Part shown: one piece after another, positions 15,334 through 23,704 of the stretch
Layout: every line of letters starts with the position of its first letter
How positions within the stretch are numbered: the first letter of the stretch is position 1
DNA from: Chitinophaga pinensis
GTDB taxonomy: Bacteria > Pseudomonadota > Gammaproteobacteria > Burkholderiales > SG8-41
Direction of reading: 5' to 3'
Assembly (NCBI GenBank): GCA_943329075.2
Contig: CALQCM020000051.1
Location: forward strand, 1-33,928
Length of the DNA: 33,928 nucleotides
Program-made: the position numbers and the translations under genes
The notes under the pieces: model-generated
Seen by the model: only the letters and a program-made list of their open reading frames with translations
Told to the model about the DNA's origin: nothing
The model's database searches: none

Positions 15334-15483
15334 AACGCCTCCTCCAGGCTGAATCTTCGATTCTACTGTATTGCAACGCGTGCTTGACGCTCGTCGGTAG
15401 CAGAGCCGAAACTGGCGCGTCCGACAGGGAAAAGAAAAAGTAATGCGGTGTCGTGTTGGATTGTGCGGGGTTGGTTTGGATAT

Positions 15484-15591
15484 CCCCTCTCCCCCGGAAA
15501 CGGGGGAGAGGGGAGGGTGAGGGGGCTGCATCAGAATATTGCGACCCGCCCCTCACCCCAACCCTCTCCCCGCTGAAGCGGGGCGAGGGAG
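15484..15591. repeat. Two facing type E palindromes (E2, E3)
   Basis: E2 (15484-15525: cccctctcccccgg, then gggggagagggg) and E3 (15549-15591: cctcaccccaaccctc, then gggcgagggag) are inverted to each other. They occupy much of the divergent promoter region between Bug 6 and Bug 7. The 3' arm of E3 supplies the GAGGGAG ribosome site of Bug 7. Confidence 0.8.
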
Positions 15592-15595
15592 TATC

Positions 15596-16558
15596 ATGAA
15601 GCAGCTTTTCAATATTGCATTTGCAGCCGCAATTGCGAGCGCAATTTCTTTCGCGCACGCGCAAAACTATCCGCAGCGCGCCGTGCGCATCGTCGTCGCC
15701 AGCACGCCGGGTTCCAGCCCCGATGTCGTCGCGCGCCTGCTCGCGCAAAAACTCACCGAGCGTTTGGGGCAGCAGGTGGTGGTGGAGAACCGTGCCGGTG
15801 TTGGCGGCAATCTCGGCGCCGAAGCAGTGGCGCGCGCCACGCCCGATGGCTATACGCTGCTGCTGGCGATGTCGAGCCACGCCATCGGCATGACGCTCTA
15901 CAGGAATCTCAGTTACGACCTCGCGCGCGACCTTGCGCCGATTGCCGCCATCGCTTCGACGCCGTCGCTGCTGGTGACGCATCCGCAACTGCCAGCCAAG
16001 TCGGTCTCGGCGTTGATCGCGCTGATCAAGGCGCGCCCGAATGAACTGCTGCTCGGCAGCGGCGGTGCCGGCACGCCGCCGCATCTCTGCGCCGAAATGT
16101 TTCGCGCCGCGGCCAAGCTGCAATTCACGCACGTGCCGTACAAGGGCATCACGCCGGCCTTGAGCGATGTTGCCGCCGGCCAGCTGCACTTCGCGTTTTC
16201 ATCGCTGCCGGCGGTGATGTCCTTCGTGCGCAGCCAACGTCTGCGCGCGCTCGGCGTCACCACGCTCACGCGCAGCAAACTCGCCCCCGAGGCGCCGGCC
16301 ATCGCCGAAACGCTGCCGGGTTTCGAGGCGCTCGGTTGGTACGGTATCGCCGCGCCGACCGGCACGCCGCCCGCGGTGATCGAACGTGTGCACGCCGCGG
16401 TGCAGGCGTCGATGACGCAGGCGGATTTAGTCGAGCAACTGCGCAATCAGGGTGCGGAACCGATGAACGGCACGAGCGCGCAATTCGGTGCGTTTATGAA
16501 CAGCGAGATCCGCAAATGGGGCGAGGTGGTGAGGGCGGTGGATTTGCGGGCGGAGTGA
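15596..16558 (+). CDS. Bug-family substrate-binding protein 7
   Basis: 320 aa. Signal peptide 1-22 (AHA before Q23), n-region MKQ. The first ligand loop reads ASTPGSSPDVVAR, so PFPPGG is altered; the second block ENRAGVGGNLG and PDGYTL are standard. The Shine-Dalgarno GAGGGAG (15585-15591) is part of repeat E3, so mRNA folding of that palindrome (ccccgctgaagcgggg) may affect translation. The last 39 codons (LRNQGAEPMNGTSAQFG to VDLRAE) are duplicated downstream as part of a 290-base tandem unit. Confidence 0.95.
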   Translation: MKQLFNIAFAAAIASAISFAHAQNYPQRAVRIVVASTPGSSPDVVARLLAQKLTERLGQQVVVENRAGVGGNLGAEAVARATPDGYTLLLAMSSHAIGMTLYRNLSYDLARDLAPIAAIASTPSLLVTHPQLPAKSVSALIALIKARPNELLLGSGGAGTPPHLCAEMFRAAAKLQFTHVPYKGITPALSDVAAGQLHFAFSSLPAVMSFVRSQRLRALGVTTLTRSKLAPEAPAIAETLPGFEALGWYGIAAPTGTPPAVIERVHAAVQASMTQADLVEQLRNQGAEPMNGTSAQFGAFMNSEIRKWGEVVRAVDLRAE

Positions 16559-17020
16559 AGTTGTAGCCCGGAAGGAGCGCAGCGTATTCCGGGGTGGCGC
16601 TAAACAATTGCGAAGCGATTGCCCATCAACAATCGCGTAGGGCGCAATAAGCGAAGCGCATTGCGCCGAACGACGTCACCCCACAAAACATCCGGCGCAA
16701 TGCCTTTCAGTTATTGCGCCCTACGGTACTGCGCAATCAGGCCGCCGAGGCGATGAACGGCACGAGCGCGCAGTTCGGGGCGTTTATGAACAGCGAGATC
16801 CGCAAGTGGGGCGAGGTGGTGAGGGCGGTGGATTTGAAGGCGGAGTGAAGTGGTAGCCCGGAAGGAGCGCAGCGTATTCCGGGGTGGCGCCAAGAAATGG
16901 CAACGCGATCGTCGACCAACAACCCCGTAGGGCGCAATAAGCGAAGCGCATTGCGCCAAACGACGTTACCCCACAAAACATCCGGCGCAATGCCTTTCAG
17001 TTATTGTGCCCTACGGCGCT
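16439..17020 (+). repeat. 290-bp imperfect tandem duplication: Bug 7 tail + B repeat + A repeat
   Basis: Unit 1 (16439-16728) holds the true Bug 7 3' end, type B repeat B5 (16563-16594) and type A repeat A5 (16637-16726). Unit 2 (16729-17020) repeats all three in the same order: tail copy, B6 (16853-16884) and A6 (16927-17020). Offsets are exactly 290 bases for tail, B and A alike. The tail copy (16729-16848) keeps an open frame of 39 codons to its TGA. This fills the whole 16559-17055 gap before the convergent Bug 8; no other gene is seen. Confidence 0.88.
16729..16848 (+). pseudogene. Duplicated 3' end of Bug 7 gene
   Basis: 39 codons plus stop, aligned without gaps to 16439-16558. There are ten base differences in eight codons; five codons are synonymous and three give Gly to Ala, Pro to Ala and Arg to Lys. 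It has no start codon or signal. The copy ends DLKAE, nearer the common Bug C-terminus than the DLRAE of the intact gene. Confidence 0.85.
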
Positions 17021-17055
17021 ACGCTTGCCATGGTCTTGTGGCTCCGGCCATTTGC

Positions 17056-18096
17056 CTACTGCTGATCCCCCTTGATTCCCGCTGCCCGTATCACCTTTCC
17101 CCACTTCACAATCTCTTCCAGCACAAAGGCCGTGTATTGCTCGGGTGTGCTGCCGACGGGGTCGGCGCCCTGCGAGGTGAGTTGCGCGTTGAGATCGGGT
17201 GACTTTAGCGCGCGGTTGATGTCGGCGTTGAGTTTGTCGATGATGGCGCGCGGTGTTTTTGCCGGCGCCGAGACGCCGGTCCATGTAGTGACTTCGAAGC
17301 CGGGCACGCCCGATTCGGCGACGGTGGGCAGATCGGGCACGGCGGGGGCGCGCTGTGCGCCGGTGACCGCCAGCGCGCGCAGGCGGCCGTTGCGCGCGTA
17401 GTCGATGGCGGTGGGCATGTTGGCGAACATGATCGACGTCTGCCCGGCGATCAATTCGATGGCCGCCGGGCCGCCGCCTTTGTACGGTACGTGCACCCAT
17501 TTCACGCCGGTCATGAACTGAAACAGCTCCGCCGATAGATGCACGGTCGTGCCGGTGCCGGATGACGCGAAGTTGATGGTGTTGGGCCGCGTTTTCGAAA
17601 ATGCGATCAGTTGTTTGATCGTGCGCGGCGGAAATGACGGATGCACGACCACGACGTTCTGCGCTTCCGAGGCTTTGGAGATGAAGCTGAAGTCACGCGC
17701 CGGATCGAAATTCAGTTTCATCAGCGCCGCGTTGGTGGCGTGGCCCGGCGCGTTGAGCAAAATCGTGTAGCCGTCGGGCGCCGCGCGCGAGACGATTTCG
17801 GTGGCGATGGAAGTGTTGGCGCCGCCGCGGTTTTCAACCACCACCGGCTGGCCGATGATTTCCGAGAGTTTGATGGCGAGTGCGCGCGCAACAACGTCGT
17901 TAGAGCCGCCGGCAGCGAAACCGACGATGAAGCGGATGGCTTTGGTCGGATAGGTTTGGGCGAACGTGTTGGTTACGCAGGCCGTGAGAAGCAAGGTGCT
18001 GGCCAAGCATCCTAGCGCGCGGTTATTGTGACCCCCTCCCTTGCGCGCAGCGCGGGGGCGGGTTGGGGTGGGGGCAATGCGGCCTATCGTTTGCAT
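17056..18096 (-). CDS. Bug-family substrate-binding protein 8, with repeat-derived signal n-region
   Basis: 346 aa, about 25 longer than its paralogs at the N-terminus. AAGGAG five bases before ATG 18096 marks the start firmly. Residues 8-22 (APTPTRPRAARKGGG) are translated from a type E repeat at 18032-18074. The signal core CLASTLLLTACV and cleavage site TFA before Q47 come after it. The ligand loop is GFAAGGSNDVVAR, an unusual form; the second block ENRGGANTSIA lacks the GNIG motif; PDGYTI follows. The C-terminus WGKVIRAAGIKGDQQ is complete. It follows the alpha/beta hydrolase by 121 bases on the same strand. Ligand unknown. Confidence 0.93.
   Translation of the reverse strand: MQTIGRIAPTPTRPRAARKGGGHNNRALGCLASTLLLTACVTNTFAQTYPTKAIRFIVGFAAGGSNDVVARALAIKLSEIIGQPVVVENRGGANTSIATEIVSRAAPDGYTILLNAPGHATNAALMKLNFDPARDFSFISKASEAQNVVVVHPSFPPRTIKQLIAFSKTRPNTINFASSGTGTTVHLSAELFQFMTGVKWVHVPYKGGGPAAIELIAGQTSIMFANMPTAIDYARNGRLRALAVTGAQRAPAVPDLPTVAESGVPGFEVTTWTGVSAPAKTPRAIIDKLNADINRALKSPDLNAQLTSQGADPVGSTPEQYTAFVLEEIVKWGKVIRAAGIKGDQQ
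18032..18074. repeat. Type E repeat E4, inside the Bug 8 coding region
   Basis: ccccctcccttgcgcgcag then cgcgggggcgggttggggtggggg. It lies between the Bug 8 start codon and its hydrophobic signal core, in frame and without stops on the minus strand. Confidence 0.8.
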
Positions 18097-18120
18097 GCGA
18101 ACTCCTTATGCCCCGATCCT

Positions 18121-18146
18121 AACCTTCCCCCGCAGGCGGGGGAAGG
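18121..18146. repeat. Short type E palindrome E5
   Basis: aaccttcccccgcaggcggg then ggaagg; the arms ccttcccccgc and gcgggggaagg pair perfectly around a tiny loop. Upstream of Bug 8, 25 bases from its start, so it may end the preceding hydrolase transcript or lie in the Bug 8 leader. Confidence 0.75.
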
Positions 18147-18217
18147 AATGTAATAGCAAACCTGCGCGGCAAGCGCAGTAATTCTTCGCGCCTACCGTGG
18201 CATGCGTGTCGTCGTGT

Positions 18218-19015
18218 TCAGCGAATCTTGTGCTTGGCAAGAAACCTCAGCGTGACCTTCGCGCACTCGTCGGGCGCGACCGCGGCGGTGTGATAACCGT
18301 CGACCGGAATATTGACGAGTTCGGAATCCGGGATTTTTTTCTGATAGGCCTCGAACTCCTTGATGCTGCGTCGTGCGGTGTCGTTGGCGATGACCAGTGT
18401 CGGTGCCTGCACGTCTTTCAATTCCGCATTGAGATCGACGCCGCCGACCCAGCGCACGTAGGCGAGGCCGGTCGAGACGGCGGTCTTGCCCATCAGATCG
18501 ACCCACCAGTCGACGCCGCGCGGCGGCATTTTCGAACCAAGGCGGCCGCCCATGGTCCAGCGCGCCCAGCTGCGCATGCCGTACTTCGTCATGTGATCGA
18601 CCCAGCCCGGCACCGTCGGCCCTTTCACCGGCGAGCAGACGAGGGTGACGGTCTTCACCAGATGCGGATAGAGCATGGCGGCTTTCAGCACCGGCATGCC
18701 GCCGCTTTTGCCGCCGATCAGATGTACCGGTTTGTGCGGCGAAACCGCCTGAATCAGGCGCGCCATGTCGTCGGCAAAGAGTTCGGTGCTGAAATCGAAA
18801 TTTTCCGCCACCGCGCCGCTCTGGCCGAAGCCGCGCTGGTCGTAGCGCACAACGCGGTATTTTCGCGAAAAATGCGGCACCCACGAATGCCACGCTTCGG
18901 TGCATTCAGTGAAGCCGTGCACGAAGACCACGGTTTCGGGTTCAACCCACGCATCGGTGTGATCGTCGATGGTGTAATACATGGTGAGATCCGGCGGCAG
19001 ATCGAGAAACGGCAT
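18218..19015 (-). CDS. Alpha/beta hydrolase
   Basis: 265 aa, cytosolic. The oxyanion region is VHGFTE (32-37). The nucleophile elbow is G102-K-S104-G-G106. The probable acid is D212 (VIANDTARR) and the histidine H242 (DGYHTAAVAPDE), giving a complete triad. DQRGFGQSG (59-67) is typical of the enol-lactonase and esterase branch, which includes 3-oxoadipate enol-lactonase-like and C-C bond hydrolases; the substrate cannot be assigned. AGGAGGAG before ATG 19015 is strong. Upstream of Bug 8 on the same strand, so the pair may handle one compound. Confidence 0.92.
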   Translation of the reverse strand: MPFLDLPPDLTMYYTIDDHTDAWVEPETVVFVHGFTECTEAWHSWVPHFSRKYRVVRYDQRGFGQSGAVAENFDFSTELFADDMARLIQAVSPHKPVHLIGGKSGGMPVLKAAMLYPHLVKTVTLVCSPVKGPTVPGWVDHMTKYGMRSWARWTMGGRLGSKMPPRGVDWWVDLMGKTAVSTGLAYVRWVGGVDLNAELKDVQAPTLVIANDTARRSIKEFEAYQKKIPDSELVNIPVDGYHTAAVAPDECAKVTLRFLAKHKIR

Positions 19016-19135
19016 GGGGCTCCTCCTGAATAATGGTGCGCGATCGGGCGTCGCGTGATGCGATTGATTCTACCGTGGGGCGGGGGTGGCTGTATCGGCG
19101 TGCTAGACTTTCTGCATAAGAATACGAAGTAACCG

Positions 19136-19194
19136 GTAGGGTGCGCAACGCGCACGCGGAGCAGGCGGTGGATGGTGCGCGGGGCGCACCCTAC
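19136..19194. repeat. Type F palindromic repeat
   Basis: gtagggtgcgcaacgcgcac at the left and gtgcgcggggcgcaccctac at the right are inverted arms around gcggagcaggcggtggatg. Single copy in this window. It resembles the 'gtagggtgcg' REP type known from many proteobacteria and is related in design to type A. Confidence 0.75.
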
Positions 19195-19218
19195 GAATTT
19201 CGATACTTGGTTGAGGTG

Positions 19219-19298
19219 TCATTCCCGCGAAAGCGGGAATCCAGCTTTTGTAGCACGGAGAATCAGGAGCTGGACTCCCGCTTTCGCGGGAGTGACGG
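19219..19298. repeat. Type D REP inverted pair (D3-D4)
   Basis: tcattcccgcgaaagcggga and ctcccgctttcgcgggagtg face each other. With type F they fill most of the 300-base gap 19016-19315 between the hydrolase and Bug 9. D4 ends 17 bases before the Bug 9 start. Confidence 0.85.
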
Positions 19299-19315
19299 CA
19301 TTGTGAGGACGGGGG

Positions 19316-20302
19316 ATGTGCATGGGTATCCGGCAGATCATCGCAACAACATGGTTATTCGTGTTTGCACTTGCTGCGCCGGCGCACGCGCAATGGCAAC
19401 CGTCGAAAAACGTCGAACTCATCGCGCCCTCCGCGGCGGGCAGCGGCATGGATGCCATCGCGCGCATCTTCCAGCGCGTGGTGCAGGTCAGGCAACTCGC
19501 CAAAGCCAATATCAGTGTCATCAACAAGGCCGGCGGCGGCAATGCAGTGGGCTTTGCCTATCTCGCCGCGCACGCCAACGATCCGCACTATCTGATTGCG
19601 ACGCCCTTTACCGTCATCACCAACAAAATCACCGGCACCAATCCGCTCAATTATCAGGACTTCACGCCGATCGCGATGCTGGCCGACGAGCACATCGCAT
19701 TTGTCGTCAATGCGAATTCGCCGCTGAAGAACGCGCGCGATCTGCTGGCACGGCTGAAGGCCGACCCGTCGTCGGTGAGCATCGCGCTGGCGGCGGCACT
19801 CGGCAATGCCAGCCACATTGCAATCAGCCTCGCGGCTAAGGCGGCGGGGGCTGATCCGAAGCGTTTCAAGATCGCGGTGTTCAATTCCAGCGGCGAGTCG
19901 ATCACCGCGGTGCTCGGCGGTCACACCGACATGGCGGTGACCACCGCGGGCCTGCTGGGCCCGCATGTGCAGGCGGGCAAACTGCGCGTGCTGGCGGTGG
20001 CGTCGCGCGAACGCATTGCGGGGCCGCTGGCGCAGGCGCCGACGCTGCGCGAGCAGGGCGTCGACGTCGTGTTCGGCAGTTGGCGTGCCATGCTCGGCGC
20101 ACGTGGCATGACTGCCGAACAGGTTGCGTATTGGGAGGGGCTCGTTGCCAAAGTTGTCGCCACCGACGAGTGGCTGCAGGATTTATCGCAGAATTCGCTG
20201 GCACCGTTTTTCATGGGCAGCGAAGACACGCGCAAGTATCTCAACGCGCAGAACGAACAACTGCGCGGCGTGCTGCAGGATCTGGGGATGGCGAAGCAGT
20301 AA
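19316..20302 (+). CDS. Divergent Bug/TctC-like substrate-binding protein 9
   Basis: 328 aa. Signal peptide about 1-25 (AHA before Q26). The ligand loop is APSAAGSGMDAIAR, without the PGG of normal Bugs; the second block is NKAGGGNAVGFAYL; PDGYTL is replaced by NDPHYL. The C-terminus lacks the WGKVI-type ending (EQLRGVLQDLGMAKQ). With the protein at 31000 it forms a second, more TctC-like clade in this window. GAGG at 19305-19308 suits ATG 19316; ATG 19322 (MGIRQ) is an alternative. Its TAA directly abuts the stop of the convergent amidohydrolase, with no spacer. Confidence 0.9.
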   Translation: MCMGIRQIIATTWLFVFALAAPAHAQWQPSKNVELIAPSAAGSGMDAIARIFQRVVQVRQLAKANISVINKAGGGNAVGFAYLAAHANDPHYLIATPFTVITNKITGTNPLNYQDFTPIAMLADEHIAFVVNANSPLKNARDLLARLKADPSSVSIALAAALGNASHIAISLAAKAAGADPKRFKIAVFNSSGESITAVLGGHTDMAVTTAGLLGPHVQAGKLRVLAVASRERIAGPLAQAPTLREQGVDVVFGSWRAMLGARGMTAEQVAYWEGLVAKVVATDEWLQDLSQNSLAPFFMGSEDTRKYLNAQNEQLRGVLQDLGMAKQ

Positions 20303-21379
20303 CTAGGCCGCCGGCAGATCCTTCAGTTGGTAGGCCTGCACCGCGGTATCTTTATACAGCGCCGCCTTGTCCGCCGCCGAATAATTTTTCGTCAGGCGCT
20401 TGAACGCATTCCACAGCACTGCATAGCCGCAGGTGAATTTATCGACCGGGAAGTTGCTCTCCAGCATGCAGCGTGACGGGCCGAACAGTTCGATCGTCGT
20501 TTCGACATAGGGCTTCCACGCCGCGGCGAGTTCTTCTGAAGTGGCGTGCGTGTCGCGCAGATGAAAATCCCAGCCGCAACGCGGCATGCCGAAGCCGCCG
20601 ACTTTGACGGTCAGATTCGGAAAGGCGGCGAGTTCGCGCATGTAGCCCTTCCATGTAGCGAAGATTTCATCGCGTTTGCCCTGATACGGGCCGATGCCGA
20701 GGATGCCGCCGACGTGGTTGAGGATCACACGGGTTTCCGAATTCCGGCGCAGCAGATCGATCAGTTCCGGCAGTTGCGGAAAGAACATCCACGCATCAAA
20801 CGACAGGCCGCATTGGGCGAGGCGCGCCACGCCTTTCTGGAAGTCCGCGTTCAGGCACAGTTCGCGCGCGCGCGGATTGTGTTTGTTGATGCTGCTGTGA
20901 TCGGCAGTGGCCGGGCTTTCATCCCACGCCATGTTGTGGCGGATGCCGCGCAGGCGTCCGTTGCCGGCGGCGATCAGTGCGTCGAGCACCGGTTGCACTT
21001 TGTCGCCGAATGCCAGATCGGCGAAGCCGACGATGCCCGCGCACAACTGGGCCTTGCCAAGGCGCCCGCTCGCCGCCATGGCGGCGATGCCGTTGACGAA
21101 TTCGACCTCGCCCACCGATTTCATCTCGGCCGGCCCATTGGTGCGGTACATGTTCTCGCCGCTTTGCACGAAGACGGTGGCGAGCACGTTGTGGCCGCTG
21201 TTCACATCGGCGGCGAGATCATCGAAGAGATAACGCCCGCGCCCATCGAGCCAGGCGTGGTGGTGCGGATCGACGATCGGCAGCGCCGGTTCGAGGATGT
21301 CTTCGCGATAGGCGGCGTGCCACGCGGTGAGTTCGGCAAAGGGGCGCGGCGCGGCGCGCAACGTTGGCGTGCTTGTCAT
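20303..21379 (-). CDS. Amidohydrolase family 2 metal-dependent hydrolase or decarboxylase
   Basis: 358 aa. The N-terminal metal motif is IVDPHHHAWLD (35-45, D37 and H39-H41), the usual HxH or DxHxH of TIM-barrel amidohydrolases. ILNHVGG gives a further histidine and ESNFPVDK (307-314) is the characteristic C-terminal block of the Amidohydro_2 group, which contains lactonases and non-oxidative decarboxylases such as LigI-like and ACMSD-like enzymes. The exact reaction is not assignable. Third gene after Bug 11 and Bug 10 on the minus strand (106-base gap), so it may act on the imported compound. The Shine-Dalgarno is weak. Confidence 0.9.
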   Translation of the reverse strand: MTSTPTLRAAPRPFAELTAWHAAYREDILEPALPIVDPHHHAWLDGRGRYLFDDLAADVNSGHNVLATVFVQSGENMYRTNGPAEMKSVGEVEFVNGIAAMAASGRLGKAQLCAGIVGFADLAFGDKVQPVLDALIAAGNGRLRGIRHNMAWDESPATADHSSINKHNPRARELCLNADFQKGVARLAQCGLSFDAWMFFPQLPELIDLLRRNSETRVILNHVGGILGIGPYQGKRDEIFATWKGYMRELAAFPNLTVKVGGFGMPRCGWDFHLRDTHATSEELAAAWKPYVETTIELFGPSRCMLESNFPVDKFTCGYAVLWNAFKRLTKNYSAADKAALYKDTAVQAYQLKDLPAA

Positions 21380-21485
21380 GGGAGATTTATTGTGCGGAAA
21401 TTAATCGGGACACGGGCGTTCGCGCGCTCATTAACCGCGCGCGCGAATTCGCCTGCACATAAACAGGGCGCACGCGTCCGCGTGC

Positions 21486-22466
21486 TTATTCGATCTTGAT
21501 GCCGACGTCCTTGATGAGTTTGGCGAACTTGGCGATCTCGGTGTTGATGGTCTGTCCGAACTGCGCCTGCGTGCTCGGCACCGCTTCGACGCCGAGCGCG
21601 GCGAAGCGGTCCTTGACCTCCTGCGTGTTGAGAATGCGCACGAGTTCGCTGTTGAGTTTCGCCGTGATGTCCTTCGGCGTTCCGGTCGGTACCAGCACGC
21701 CCCACCAGCTTTCGATGGCGTAACCGGCAATGCCGGCTTCGGCCACACTCGGCACACCGGGCACAAGCGGCGTGGATTTGGCGCCGGTCACGGCGAGCGC
21801 GCGCAGCTTGTTGGCTTTGACGTGCGGCAGTGCTACCGGCATGTCGGAGAACGATATCTGGATCTGGCCGCCGAGCAGATCGTTGATGATCAGCGCCGAG
21901 CCCTTGTACGGCACATGCAGCAACTTCGTGCCGGTCATGTTCATGAACATCTCCGCGGCGAGGTGCGAGATGCTGCCCGCGCCGCTGGTACCGAAGTCGA
22001 TCTTGCCGCCGCCCTTGATGTAGGCGACGAGCTCCTTGATGTTGGCCGCTTTAACCGACGGGTTGACGACGACGATGTTGGGGCCGGCCGCCGCCATCGT
22101 GACCGGCACGAAATCGCGCACCGCATCGTATTCGAGCCCCTTGTAGAGGCTGCCGTTGATCGCCACCGGCCCGACGTTGCCGACCAGCAGCGTGTAGCCG
22201 TCCGCCGGCGCGCGCGCCGCCATGGTGGTGCCGACGATGCCGCCGACGCCGCCGCGGTTGTCGACCACCACGCCCTGCTTCCACGCCTCGGTGAGCTTCT
22301 GGCCGAGTGTGCGCGCAATGGTGTCGGAGGTGCCGCCGGCCGGGAACGGCGCGATCAGGCGGATCGGCTTCGTCGGGTAGGCGCCGCTTTCGGCGGCACT
22401 GGCAATCTGGACTGCGGACAGCGCGAGCGACAGGCATGCGCCAATGGCGGCAACGGACGTTTTCAT
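21486..22466 (-). CDS. Bug-family substrate-binding protein 10
   Basis: 326 aa. Signal peptide about 1-24 (ASA). The mature N-terminus has a short ESGA spacer before YPTKPIRLIAPFPAGGTSDTIAR. The second block is DNRGGVGGIVG; ADGYTL is normal; the C-terminus is FAKLIKDVGIKIE, with Phe in the usual Trp place. GAGGAG six bases before ATG 22466 marks the start. A deletion relative to the others is seen at YIKGGGKIDFGTSG, where the typical AKAKPG is replaced. Between Bug 11 and the amidohydrolase on the same strand. Confidence 0.95.
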   Translation of the reverse strand: MKTSVAAIGACLSLALSAVQIASAAESGAYPTKPIRLIAPFPAGGTSDTIARTLGQKLTEAWKQGVVVDNRGGVGGIVGTTMAARAPADGYTLLVGNVGPVAINGSLYKGLEYDAVRDFVPVTMAAAGPNIVVVNPSVKAANIKELVAYIKGGGKIDFGTSGAGSISHLAAEMFMNMTGTKLLHVPYKGSALIINDLLGGQIQISFSDMPVALPHVKANKLRALAVTGAKSTPLVPGVPSVAEAGIAGYAIESWWGVLVPTGTPKDITAKLNSELVRILNTQEVKDRFAALGVEAVPSTQAQFGQTINTEIAKFAKLIKDVGIKIE

Positions 22467-22616
22467 GGGTTTCTCCTCAATATCCACAGGCGGCCTCAGG
22501 TGTCCCTAAAGCTACTGCGGCTTGATAAAAATAACGTGCTGTAGTCTGCAACAAGGGCGACGGGCATGCAAGCCACGCGCTTGCGCATCGTCAATACAGG
22601 CTGTCTGAATGACGCA

Positions 22617-23582
22617 CTATTCGCGCTGGATGCCGGCGTCGCGGACAACGTCGGCCCATTTGCGCATGTCGGCGCGGATCATCGTGTCGAATTCCGCCGG
22701 CGTGTTGCCCACCGCAGTGGCGCCTTCACCGGTGAGTTGCTGGCTGAATTCCGGTGAGCGCACGATCTTCGCAATTTCGCTATGCAGGCGCTCGATGATG
22801 GCCTTCGGCGTGCCGGCGGGGGCCAGAATGCCGTTCCAGCCGACGGCTTCGTAGCCGGGCAGTGCGTCGGCGATCGGCGGCACGTGCGGCAGGACCGGCA
22901 GGCGGTGTCTGGTGCTCACACCGAGTGAGCGGATGCGGCCGGCCTTTTCCTGCGGCACGACGGTGCCGGCCGAGGCGATGAAATACAGCTGGATCTCGCC
23001 GGACACCAGCGCGGTCAACACCTGCGGGCTGGCCTTGTAGGGCACATGCGTGATCTGCAAACGCGCCATCGAGCGCATCAATTCGGCGGCGAGATGACCG
23101 AGGCTGCCGCTGCCGACCGAGCCGTAGTTGAGCGCGCCCGGTTTGGCTTTCGCCAGCGCGATCGCCTCCTGTGTGGATTTCACCGGCGAATCGTTGCCGA
23201 CGATCAGCACGGTGGACACGGTGGAGACCACCGTGATCGGTGCGAACGATTTCACCGTGTCATAGGGCAGCGATTTGAAAAGACTCGGATTGACCGGATG
23301 CGCCGGGAACACCATCAGCAGCGTGTAACCGTCGGGCGGCGCTGCGGCAACGAGTTGCGAGCCGACCACGCCGCTCGCACCAGGCCGGTTGTCGATGACG
23401 ACCTGCTGGCCGAGACTTGCGGAGAGCCGCGGCGCGATGTAGCGCGCGAGAATGTCGGTCACACCACCGGCGCCGGTTGGCACGACCAGGCGCAGCGGGC
23501 GCGCCGGATAGTTTTGCGCGGGCGCGGATGCGGTTGCAAGCAGTGCGAGCGCGCAGAAAATCGGTCGTATCAATGTCAGCAT
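22617..23582 (-). CDS. Bug-family substrate-binding protein 11
   Basis: 321 aa. Signal peptide 1-22 (APA before Q23). The ligand loop is PTGAGGVTDILAR, changed from PFPPGG; the second block is DNRPGASGVVG and the third PPDGYTL. The central segment YKASPQVLTALVSGE lacks the YKGGGP motif common elsewhere. The C-terminus is WADVVRDAGIQRE. ATG 23582 begins a clean signal peptide; the Shine-Dalgarno (GGAACAGG) is modest. First gene of the minus-strand group Bug 11, Bug 10, amidohydrolase. Divergent from Bug 12 across 122 bases, the third divergent Bug-Bug pair of the window. Confidence 0.94.
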   Translation of the reverse strand: MLTLIRPIFCALALLATASAPAQNYPARPLRLVVPTGAGGVTDILARYIAPRLSASLGQQVVIDNRPGASGVVGSQLVAAAPPDGYTLLMVFPAHPVNPSLFKSLPYDTVKSFAPITVVSTVSTVLIVGNDSPVKSTQEAIALAKAKPGALNYGSVGSGSLGHLAAELMRSMARLQITHVPYKASPQVLTALVSGEIQLYFIASAGTVVPQEKAGRIRSLGVSTRHRLPVLPHVPPIADALPGYEAVGWNGILAPAGTPKAIIERLHSEIAKIVRSPEFSQQLTGEGATAVGNTPAEFDTMIRADMRKWADVVRDAGIQRE

Positions 23583-23704
23583 GGGCCTGTTCCGTGGCGG
23601 CGATCGCACCGGTGCAATCGCCGTCCGAGTGTAAACACAGGCGGCGCGCGGCGTCCAGCCGCCTGTGGCATCATGGACGGACAAGAAAGCCGGAGGAGAA
23701 CATC

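Noticed and set aside
20546..21499. A 317-codon plus-strand frame antisense to the amidohydrolase
   Set aside because: The opposite strand encodes a protein with clear metal-binding motifs; this frame shows only shadow composition.
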